Assembly: GCA_023376005.1 (NCBI GenBank)
Contig: CM042179.1
Coordinates: forward strand, 19,806,770-19,870,769
Length of the DNA stretch: 64,000 bases
Direction: 5' to 3'
From: Doryteuthis pealeii
Lineage: Eukaryota; Mollusca; Cephalopoda; Myopsida; Loliginidae
Part shown: in pieces, positions 14,201 to 26,200 of the stretch
Numbering within the stretch: the first letter of the stretch is position 1
How the letters are laid out: the number at the start of each line of letters is the position of its first letter
Made by a program: the position numbers and the translations under genes
The notes under the pieces: model-generated
Databases searched by the model: none
The model's input: the letters and a program-made list of their open reading frames with translations, nothing else
Told to the model about the DNA's origin: nothing

Positions 14201-16776
14201 GAACTATCCATATACCAGAACCTGCTGATAATAAAATATTGTCCGCTGGCTGACTTTTTTTTACAGCGATTTATAGCGATTTACAGCAGAAATGTATCAG
14301 TTTAGCGAATAAATTTTGTAGTCTAAGCCGTTCTGCTAGGAATTTATCACCTATTCTTGGACCAATCTTTAAGATATTTATATCGTTGAAAAGAAAATAA
14401 TATAATCTTTCTGAATATGCAATTCTTATGCATTTTTATTAATTGAATTCTTTTTGACTTTTTCAAATATTAATTTGAAATTTAGCAAATCGCGTCATTT
14501 ATATTTTATTTAAAAAATATAGTTAATCATTGAATTAAAATTTCTTTATGTGATGGGCTAAACTTGCAAATCGTCCGGAAAATTTAGGGTGACCCAGAAA
14601 AAAACAGAACGCATAAATTTTGCAATAAAACTTAATTTTAACTAGGGGTTAGGGTTAGGTGGGGTTTAGAGTTAGTTTAATGGGCAAATAAATAATTTGG
14701 GTTCTGTTTTTTCTAGTTCACCTGTAAGTAAGTAAAGTCGTCGGGGCGGCCTAATGTCGGTATCAGCCAATCAGCGAGGGAGTCTATCCCCTTTTCACTA
14801 AAATTTATGGAAAAGCAGTTATTTGATTTAAGGTATTTTTCTTGGTCTTAAATCATTATTATAAAATTTCATTTCTGCATTAAAATTTGAAGCCTTACAA
14901 ATGAAATATTAAATCACACTATTATTCGAGAATCAGAAACTGCCCATCAAGGAACTGTAAATCATACTTGAAATAATTAAGCAATAGAGATGTAAAATTT
15001 AAGATATCAAGTCTTTCACACACACTTTATTCATTAGCAAGGAAATCAATTTCTTCCTTTCAAGTTGGATTCTTGTTCAGATTATATATTTTTATTTCTA
15101 GATATAACATGTGCAGATACAAACTAAACTCATTTTCAAGAGGTAAAATTCATAGTGTAGTAATAATTAGGGTGTATGTAGAATGTTTTTGGGGTGGGGT
15201 AGATCTTTTTAAAAGGTAGTTCATCTAACCATTGTATTTTGTCAGAACTGCCTGAAATATTGTACACATATATCTTGGTTATGTTTTCTTCCAGAGGTGA
15301 GATATTTGCACAACATTGTACCATTTTTGATAACTATATACAACTCCACTATACTTCTGATGTATGAAGGAGTGGTTGTCGCGAGTTTATTATTTCTAAA
15401 CCTGCGCATATATTGACAATTACTGTAAATATGTTTGAAGTGGAGTTAGGTTTCACCTAACATTTTTTTTTTTTATAGAGTGAACAATATTGAGGACATT
15501 ATAGAATTCATATAGTCCAACAGCATTTTCATATTTTCCTGGTGAAGATGTCATCTATATATTTCACTCAGGTGGATGTTATCAATTGTGTAGTTCTGAG
15601 GATATTTGTATAATCTAGAATAAGATTTAACATCATTCCAAATTATAACAGACAGTTGAGAAATGCCAGGGAAAACACAGACGACATTATCTATATGGGG
15701 GAAAAAAAAAAAAAAGAAAAACATCTGTGTAATGTGAAATCAAATTTAAGATACAAAACTTGCAGAATTCTGTTAAAACAATACAAAAATAAATCTAAGC
15801 ATTTACTTTCATTATAAAGTTTTTAAAATTGGCAATGAAAATTTAAGAAAAATGGAAATAATATTGCATATGATAAGGTAAAAAGGGAGAGAAAAGTGTT
15901 GATTAATGTTGATATGTTAAGGTATAGTGGATCTTGAAATTATCAACAGCACAACAGAATAATTACTTGATGGATAAATATTGGTGCTTATAGGATAATG
16001 TTTAATAATGAAGGAAGGAGAAAGCTTTGACTATTTTAAATTACTAAAATTATTATGCATGTGTAAAGAGAAAATGCAGAAATCTTTAAAGTTTGAATAA
16101 AATTTGAAAAGCAATGGGAGTGTATATTACTAAGTTTGCTGTTTAGAATGTTGGAAGACCTAACAATGGTCAAACAGAAATTACTGATATAAGATGGATT
16201 AAGTTTCATGCTACTTTAGATAACTGTTGCTAAGATATGAGTACATATCTAAGATTAGTAAAGTAAGTAAGTCGTCGGGACGGCCTAATGTCGGTATCAG
16301 CCAATCAGCGAGGGAGTCTATCCTCTTTTCACTAGCGCTAGACCAAGGAGATTGTTATTGCATCTGAGGTGGAGCGCCACACCTACCATCAGATCCTTAC
16401 TTTACCACACAGATCCCTGTGCTACTCATACGCTGAGTTGGCGAGGGCCGGAATCGAACTAGGAACCTTGTGGTTTCTAGCTGAACGCTCTACCGACTGA
16501 GCTAACCAGACCCCTTACATATCTAAGATTAGTACATCATGGTATATAGAAAGATATCTTGAATAATCTAGATACAGAAACATAAATCTTAGTTTTCATA
16601 GAGTTTAGCAGTAACAAAATCCATAACCTAAGATTAAAGTCAGGCTATTGCTAAAGAATTATATTAACATAAACAGCTATGGAGAAATATAAATAAGAAA
16701 AATAATTTATATGCTTAAACATAAACAGCTTAAAAATGTTTTGCCTAAGTATATATGCATTTTACTTCATTTTAAA

Positions 16777-16822
<46 letters not shown>

Positions 16823-17165
16823 CCTCTGCATGAGTAGGAAATGCACAAGGTCAATTTATTAAGCAAAGTTTAACAGACTTCAATTCAGAGTTTTCCCTCT
16901 CTTAGATTGGTTGCTAAACCAAAGGTTAAAGAGCTTAGTCTGCTCTACTATTTACTCATAGCTGGAGGGAGAATAGTTGGATTCATAAAGGTATTAGTGC
17001 TATATAAAATGTCAATCCCCTCATCCAGAATTTGAACAAGTCTTGCCGTGTCCATTTCCTATGAAGGTAACCATTACAAATATATATATATAAACAAATC
17101 TATGTTGTCTGAATAAAGCTATATATGGTAACATTGTCATGGAAGGATTATTTGTGAACCATTAT

Positions 17166-17209
<44 letters not shown>

Positions 17210-20200
17210 AAAACAAACACACACACGTTTTTGAAGTTCTCTACATTATCTAAAAGTTATCTGAGAAGACCATAACATAATCAACCAACATGAAAATACA
17301 TGTCAGAAAGAATTTTTATAATAATAATAATAATAATAAACCTCACCAAAACTAAGTAATCTCACATTTAAACTTATGTTGCAGTTTTGGATCCTTAAAG
17401 TTGAAAATACCAAAAACGCTGCTACAAATATTTTTCTATTTTAGAAATAAAAGAAATTATGCAAAAGTGATCTATCACTTTTTGATTTCTATTTGATGAG
17501 AATTTCTCTTATGTTATTGGAAAATTTATTTCAATTTATTTAAATGTAAAATAGATGTATATATATATTAAAAAGATATTAAAATGTATCATTTGATAAT
17601 CTAATGAAGTGATGGGTAAACTACTGTTTGAATTTTTTTCATTTGCATTGCACTCATCCTTTAATATTTTGGAGAAATATTTTACATATCTCTGCTCAGA
17701 GTTAATAAGGTTACTGAAAAATGATTAATGGTTCCCCATATACTTGCCATATTATCTGATACTAGTAAGAATATATACCATATATAATTGTGTATATGTT
17801 GAATTTTTAAAACTTTTTTTTTCAAAAAAAAAAAAAAAAAAAAAAAAGTGCCAACTAATTTAAACAATGGATAATTTGACTTCAAAAATGAATTCTATAA
17901 ATGAATACTTTTGTGGTCATAAATCAAGGGTCAACTTATACACAAGTATATAAAGCAGTTTCATTTTATCATGAACCATTATTTACCAGCATAATTTGCA
18001 TTAAAATAGTTTCATGGGGAAAGTTATATGAAGTTATATAACATTATGCAATAAAAGATTTCAAAATAATCAAAATGGATGAGTGTAAAAGTTTGAAAAA
18101 GTTCAAACTGATGCCGTTTTTTTTTTGGCTGGTGTAATAATTGTTTAATAACCAACATCAGTTTTCTACATTCATTGTGTAATTTCACTTACTGACCTTC
18201 TGAGGAATGAGATCTTGTAAAATTATAAAATACTGAAAAAGCAACATTTCAAACTCATAATTAAACAGGTTTTATGATGTTGAGTCTAATAAGATTTAAA
18301 ATCAATTGAATGGTATTTTTATTTATTGCAATTTGGATTTATAATTTGATTTATATGATATACATGACTAATAATTTCATATTGTGTGAAAAGTCTTTAT
18401 AAAACAAAAATGTGTTAATATCTTAATGGCATACAAAACAATTTAGATAGTATTGGTTTAAAATGGCTAAAATTTATGTTATTAAATAACTAGAAAAATT
18501 ATCTTTATAATTCAGAAATTGTACTAATATTTTATATACCAAAAACTGTTTGAGTTTTTGTTTACTTGAAATAGGGTAATTATAACAATAAATAATGAAG
18601 ATAAGGAATAGAAAATTGTTGAGATTGTTTTGTATTAAATATGATTGGAAATGTAAACAGTGGTTTTCTGAACTTGAGAAATGAAATGATTTCCTTATTT
18701 CATATTTTGACTATTGTCTTCATCTTTATTCTTTATGCATTTTTTAGCCTTTTTCAGGTGTTCAATGCAATATTGAGCAAGTCAATATTTAACATCTAAT
18801 TAGCAGAACAGAAAATCACTTCTAAAAATATTCTAAGAAAACAAAAATCACTTATCAATAAACACAAATAAGTAATCTACTTTATAAATCCCCCCCCCCC
18901 AAATTCACAAAGAATATATTCAGTTATATCCGATTCCACTTTAAGAGGAAAAAATTGTCCAAAAATGACACCACTAGCCATTGAGAACTGTTTAAAGAAA
19001 GTCAATAGGTATAAGAAAAACTGGAGATAGATTAAACTTGCTAACAACCCAATGAATAACTTTTGTATAGAAATATAATTCTAACACCAAACATATAATC
19101 AAGAAGACCTTAATAATTATCATTTATATAAAATACTTTGAAAACAGAATCATTAAAACTTAAACAATTCAGATGTAGGAATGATATCTATTTTACATGA
19201 GAAAAGTTACTGAAAATATCAAAAGGAGAAAACATTAACAAAATAAAGTTGTAATAGAGAAAGAAAAATAGCTTTTCTTTAAAAAAAAAAGAAAAGAAGA
19301 AATCTACCATACATTATTCAACTGAAATAATTAAATCAATTTTAACAAAGTATTTGTGAAAAGAGAAAAGAAAAGAGAAAAATAAGACATTTGTTAATGA
19401 AAGGTCTACAAAGTGAAAAAGGCATCTGTTTAAACAAAGAAATAAAAACAAAAAGCAAACTGAGTGTAGATTTTATCACACAGAAACTTTTAAAAATATA
19501 TAAATTCCATTATTTAAGGCCCACTATACCAGCATTCAATATAAGACTTAGGCTATTTTGGAAAAGAAAAAGAAAAAAAAGGAAGCAAGCCTGGGCCACC
19601 CCCAAAGCAGAAAAGAGAATTCAAATCTTGTTGGTTTAAATTCAATTCTCCATACTAACAACAGGTTGATATATTCTAGTTTAGGAAAAAGTATAAAGTT
19701 CTAAAGACCAGATATGCCTAAAGAAAGCTAAAATGTATTAAAAAGATGAACACAATAGTTCAAATATACAGAATAAAGGAGTTTTATATGAAAACAAGAA
19801 TAATCATAATAGAGAAAGATTACCACAGAGGAAATCTATACAAAAAGTGAAATACTTACTGTCCAAAACTCAATGAAGTATTGCAGTGACGTTGCAGCAA
19901 CATATAAACAGTATAAAAGAGAGTACCCAAGAAACAGCACAAAATATTTGTAATTTGTAAATCCCACACAATTGTTTACCCTGAGGAAAAAACAAAAAAA
20001 AACAAAAAACAAAACAAAACTTATATATTTAAAAAAAAGAAAAAATGTTTTTTTTCTCCACATACCTTTTAAACAAATCAACATGAAATACACAAATGCC
20101 AAGTAAACGTTTATATATTCATTTGCTTGACAGTTTTTCAATTGATAACCATTTTTCTCTCAATGTGAAAATAATTTCGTTAATTTCTTTAGTTTGTCTT

Positions 20201-23200
20201 ATTAAATTTACTTAAAATGAAAATTCTTTTTCAAATAATGAAAATGATAAGGACTTATTTTTTTCAAATTTACAAGTTTTCTATTGAAAAGTAATTTGTA
20301 TATTATTAGTTACTGAAGGCAAAATGCATCTTTTAATTGTAATTAATAACTTTAAAAAAAATTAACAGCCAAGTAAAGCAATTTTAAAGTCTTAAAAAAA
20401 TGTTCAACTTTTATCTTTCAATATTCTTGAATAGCAGAAATGCATAAATTAGGTCACTTAAATAAGTTATTCATCTAAATGGCCTTAAAATGCAAATTAT
20501 CAAATTATTTGCAAAATAAAACTGCAAATTAACTTAACAATTTAAAAGTTTTGTAGTGTCATATCCATTTAGTATAAACTGTAATAATTATTTCTAAAAA
20601 AGGAAAATTACATTTGTCTTAACAAAAAGTCATAAAAGATCAACATACCAAGGACAATGATGATCCATCTTTAGAACACAACTGAAATAGAGAAAAAAAA
20701 TACAATAAAAACATGAAAAGAATAAACTATAAGTTGTAATAGGTTAAAAAAATTGATTAAAATAATATACACATACACAATATATACATGTTGATTGCAA
20801 TGTCTTGTCAGACGAATGCCACTCCTTCATTTATTGTCTGTTTGTGAGCTTGCTGATGACTTCAGTCCTGTTAGCAACCTGCATATTTTAGAAGAAATCT
20901 GGCACTCATGACAATTGGTGTTGACTGAGATGACAGGCACAGTATATGCATCACTGAACTGTCATGTGACATCTGAGACCACCAGCTGTTTGACACACTT
21001 TAGTGGAGCATGAGACTGAAAAGTTTTCATGTTGGAAATCAGAATATGGCATGGGAGAGACAACAATTGCAGTCGGGTTGATCTCATTGTGATTTCATGT
21101 GATTAACCAGGCCTGTCTTTGACAACAGGGCCTGCCACACTCCTCACAGATCCACATATCTCCAAAACAGTTCAGCACCCCTGTATCAGAGACTCCCAAT
21201 TATCGATGAAATATGTCAAACTCTTGTTAACACTATCTCAAAACTTTTTTTGGTTTGTGTTGGGGTCTTTTATCAAGAAGATCAATATAAAAAAACTGTT
21301 TTGGTAGCCTAGAGTCATCAAGATGAATAAGATGACCTGCCCAACAAATCTGATTCTTCATCACAACTGCAGTAATGCTAGTTGTTTTGGCTTTGGTCGA
21401 AACATCTGTATCTGAAACATGACTGTCCACTTCAGACCAAGGATATAAGAAAGTGCTGAAGGAATTTTTTGAGCTATCTCATGAGGTTGATACAATGTAC
21501 AGTTTCCAGAAGTTTCTAGAGCAAGGATGACAACATACATGCTGGATACACTTTAATTACCAGAGTTAGATCACTATCAGACCAGACCCTGTCGTCTAAC
21601 TTACCAAAGGACACATATGCCCTGCTTATTCTGTTTGATTTCCACATCAAGAAAACCATCACTAGATAAAAGTACTACCAAGGTAGACAAACTCCTTGAT
21701 GATCAAGATGCTTCCCATATACAAAAGGATCACCAGCAGTCAGAGTGTACATGACTAATTTTCTTAATGCTGTCAGACCAAAGCAGGTACAAGTATTATT
21801 AAAGTGGTCCACGTGTGCAAACAGGTCAACATCATCGGCATATAAAAGCTACCTGACAAATCCGCCACCAACAAGGGTTCTGGCTTGGAGTCAGATTAGT
21901 TAAAAACTTTTCTAGTTGTTCAGAATCTAATATAGACACCCGTATCACAGTCATGGAAGGCGTACCATAGTACAGCCACCAGGTAAAGAGAGAACAATGT
22001 TGTTGCTGGTATATCACCCTGCTTCACTCCATTACAAAAGGGAATTTCATCAGAGAGCTGACCATTGAAATTGACAACCCTTTACACAACAATGTTGTTG
22101 CTGGTATATCACCCTGCTTCACTCCATTACAAAAGGGAATTTCATCAGAGAGCTGACCATTGAAATTGACAACCCTTTACACAACAATGTTGTTGCTGGT
22201 ATATCACCCTGCTTCACTCCATTACAAAAGGGAATTTCATCAGAGAGCTGACCATTGAAATTGACAACCCTTTACACAACAATGTTGTTGCTGGTATATC
22301 ACCCTGCTTCACTCCATTACAAAATTGACAACCCTTTACACAACAACAGGGAATTCCATCAGAGAGCTGACCATTGAAATTGACAACCCTTTACACAACA
22401 ATGTAGTTGCTGGTATATCACCCTGCTTCACTCCATTACAAAAGGGAATTTCATCAGAGAGCTGACCATTGAAATTGACAACCCTTTACACAACAATGTT
22501 GTTGCTGGTATATCACCCTGCTTCACTCCATTACAAAAGGGAATTTCATCAGAGAGCTGACCATTGAAATTGACAACCCTTTACACAACAATGTTGTTGC
22601 TGGTATATCACCCTGCTTCACTCCATTACAAAATTGACAACCCTTTACACAACAACAGGGAATTCCATCAGAGAGCTGACCATTGAAATTGACAACCCTT
22701 TACACAACAATGTAGTTGCTGGTATATCACCCTGCTTCACTCCATTACAAAAGGGAATTTCATCAGAGAGTTGACCATTGAAATTGACAACCCTTTACAC
22801 AACAATGTAGTTGCTGGTATATCACCCTGCTTCACTCCATTACAAAAGGGAATTTCATCAGAGAGTTGACCATTGAAATTGACAACCCTTTACACAACAA
22901 TGTTGTTGCTGGTATATCACCCTGCTTCACTCCATTACAAAAGGGAATTTCATCAGAGAGCTGACCATTGAAATTGACAACCCTTTACACAACAATGTTG
23001 TTGCTGGTATATCACCCTGCTTCACTCCATTACAAAATTGACAACCCTTTACACAACAACAGGGAATTTCATCAGAGAGCTGACCATTGAAATTGACAAC
23101 CCTTTACACAACAATGTAGTTGCTTGAACTTTTCAACAAAAGTGTTAAGCCAAATTTTCCAAGCCCCTTCCAGAGAGTCTCATGATTCAGAGAGTCAAAG

Positions 23201-26200
23201 GCTTTAGTTAGGTCAACAAAAACCTGACAAAGTGGCACACACTGTTCAATACATTTTTCTAAAAGCTGTCTAGCAGAGAAAATCATGTCTACTGTCCCTC
23301 TTCCAGGGATGAATCCCAATATATCAGGACAGATATACTTCTCCAAGCGGTTAAGCAAGCGTCATGCAAAAACTTTTCCAAATGCTTCCAGCATTGAAAT
23401 ACTACAGTAATTACTAGTTTGCCTTCTTACCCTTTTCTTTGTACAATATAATCAAAATGGCATCTATCCAGTCTTGAGGAAACTGGTCACCCCTCTATAT
23501 AGACATTAGCAAAGATGTCATATATTAACATAATCTTGTATAAGAAATTTTATAATATTGTCACTTTAGACTATACCGGATATACATATATACATTAATT
23601 ATTCTAAGACTTTTGTGGTAATTGTTTAAAATGTTAAGATAAGTCGTTTACTAATTTTATTTAAAATTAGTAAAAAAATCTATTAGTTATATTTGGTGAA
23701 TATTAAGGTTTAAATATTTTTGAATAGATAATAAATATTGGTAATATTCATTAATGTTTATAGTAAATATTTTGTAAATAACAACAATCTTGATTACTCA
23801 ACACATTTTTCAAACAGAAATGCTGTTTTTTTTTTTTTTTTTTTTAAATGCTGTTGTGAAAAAATTCAAATGTATGAATATTCTTTTTTGTTTGGAAAGG
23901 GATCTAGATAACCACCAGTATTGGAAGAGATGGTTGAGTGGGTTTGGAAAACATTTTTGCAAAGCCCCAGAGAGTCCATAAAAGCAAGTTTGGAAACCCA
24001 GATTACTCCAACAACATTTTGGCAGGTCACAAAGAAACAAATGACACCCTACAAACTGCATCTTGTTCAGGTCTTAAAGGGCAAGTATGAAGAACATCTT
24101 TTTTTTAGTGATGAGACCGCATTTCATATAAATGGCAAAGTCAACAAACATAGTTTTGGTTTTGGGGTTAAGGAAATTCCAATACCACAGTTGAGAATAG
24201 GAGAATGTGTTCTTCACCATTTCCAAGAATCATCTTCATAACTTGAGGTTTATTTATAAATGCTTCAAAACTGAATTTTTCAACAGGATTATTTCAATAG
24301 ATATTTTGCCAGGGAGATGGATTGGGTGTACTGGTGTTGAAGACCATGCGCTGTTGAAATTGCCACCATGACCAATTTTTTTCTTTGGGGCTATGTCTCT
24401 TCATCTTCGTACAATCCTAGAGGAACTCAGAGAATCACTGCCTCACTGAAAATTGTTACCCAAGATATGCTGTAGCAGGTTTGGCAGAGCTGGACTGCTG
24501 ACTTGACGTATACATTGTCACAGGCAATGCTCATATTGAAAATTTGTGCAATTGTTTATGAAATCCACATATCTTTGAATTTATTATTCAAATTTTCTTG
24601 AATAAATCTTATTTTAGTACTATTAGTGTTATTCGGACTATTGTCCCCATCTTCATTGTTATTTGTACAACGTTTCGGCCGATATACCCTCCGGCCTTCT
24701 TCAGGTATTTCTTGTCGGACTCGGGAACCTTCTTGTCGTATCTGGGAGCCATCACGGAACTTTGAACCTAACCCATTATTTATTCCACGGGGGTATCCTG
24801 TTCTCATTCCGCTAACCATAGCTGGGGTAGGAGTTGTGCTAATTAATTATTTTTCTAACTGCTTTCACTCAGGATTGAACCCGGGAACCAGAGATAACTG
24901 TCACTTAGAACTGTCTTTTAACCCAACTGCCTAATCCACTCAGCCATGTGTCTTATTTTGTTTAACATTAAGCCTATTTAGTTTCATGATGATATAATTA
25001 CTTAAGATATTTACATATAAAATGATATCATATTCTTTGAAACACTGTGTGTGTGTGTATATGTGTGTGTGTGTATGTGTGTGTGTGCTTCTGGAATATA
25101 AAATCCAACAGAAGAGCTTTATTTTTTATATATAAATTCTCAATAAATATTTAAAATACAAAATTGACATTATACTGTTAAAATGCAACTAACATAAAAA
25201 ACAAAAAACAACTTACGATGAACAAACTGAACAATGATGGCATCTATCTGGTTTTAAACATTTGCATTTTTCACAGTAACGTGGTGCTGAAAAAGAAAAA
25301 AAGAAAAAACATTAAACAACAGACATAATCAAAAAAGACATTTCATTCCCAAAAGAGTCAAACATTCTAGAGACAACTTCAGGATATTTAATATCATTAT
25401 GAAAATTTATCCAAACATACAATTGAAACATGAATACTGAAAACTTTAAAATAATTTTCTATTGTTTTCAAAATTATTTCATCTGACTCCAATATATAAT
25501 GCTATTCATTAGAATGATAGAGGAGGAGGAGGAGGGGAAGCAACAATGACCTAAATTCAACAATGAAGTTTTATTATAGAATTACCCGATCAAAAAAGCC
25601 TCAGTGGAAAAATGAAAAACACTTTATAAATTCATTAACTGATTGTGAAATAATGTGCTTTCAAATTTATTGTTTTTAACTTTTTATATGAAAGATAATT
25701 TAAAAACATTAAAAATAAGAATGGTTAATGATGATAATATAATATTTAATTATATAATGGTTTAGCTCAGTCGGTAGAGCATCCACTTAGGAGTTGCAAG
25801 GTTCCAGGTTTGATACCATTCCTCACCAAACAGCGCATGAGTAGCATAGTTTAGTTAATCTGTGTGGTAAAGCATCGGGGAGCTTATGGTAGGTGTGGTG
25901 CTCCATCTCAGCAAGAACAGTCTCCCTGGTCTTGCACTAGTGAAAAGTGGATAGACTCCCTTGCTGCTCAGCTGATACTAACAATAGGCCATTCCACTGA
26001 ATTTACTTACTACTACTTATTAGCATTTTCGTTGATTTTGGTAGACATTAACAAATAGAAATATTCTATTTCTTGTAATTCAACATAGCAGGTATTTAAA
26101 AACATATTTCAAAGTTCAAAGGGATGTTATTTATTTAAATTAATACTATATATGTGTATATATGCAGTATTAAAATGAACATGTTGAATAATCTTGTGGT

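Larger units (their letters stand above)
13251..19859 (-). other. Intron 7 of the ZDHHC gene (6.6 kb)
   Basis: It contains a small MITE-like element (14588-14722), a SINE-1 tail fragment directly after it, a full SINE-1 with target-site duplication (16261-16515), a SINE-2 copy (16818-17082) and microsatellites, including a TAA run near 17320-17340. The stretches 13260-14580, 14800-16240 and 17250-19850 are AT-rich with no gene or repeat that I recognise. Confidence 0.85.
20682..25216 (-). other. Intron 5 of the ZDHHC gene (4.5 kb)
   Basis: Mostly transposable-element sequence: a long minus-strand LINE relic containing a tandem array, a plus-strand transposase relic, a tRNA-Leu/Ser-like SINE, and a GT microsatellite near 25047-25087. 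The stretch 23530-23900 is plain AT-rich with a T-run at 23824-23845. Confidence 0.88.

Noticed and set aside
14644..14665. Interstitial telomere repeat (TTAGGG)
   Set aside because: Only about two imperfect units, inside a small MITE-like element.
16440..16515. Genuine tRNA gene on the minus strand
   Set aside because: A and B boxes are present but the acceptor arm does not pair and the sequence continues into a SINE body with a target duplication.
21996..23123. CRISPR-like regular array
   Set aside because: The whole unit repeats with no unique spacers, and it is a slice of a LINE RT domain in a eukaryotic intron.
24870..24950. Genuine tRNA-Leu or tRNA-Ser gene
   Set aside because: The class II-like head is joined to a repeat body and flanked by a 9-bp duplication; no complete cloverleaf is visible.
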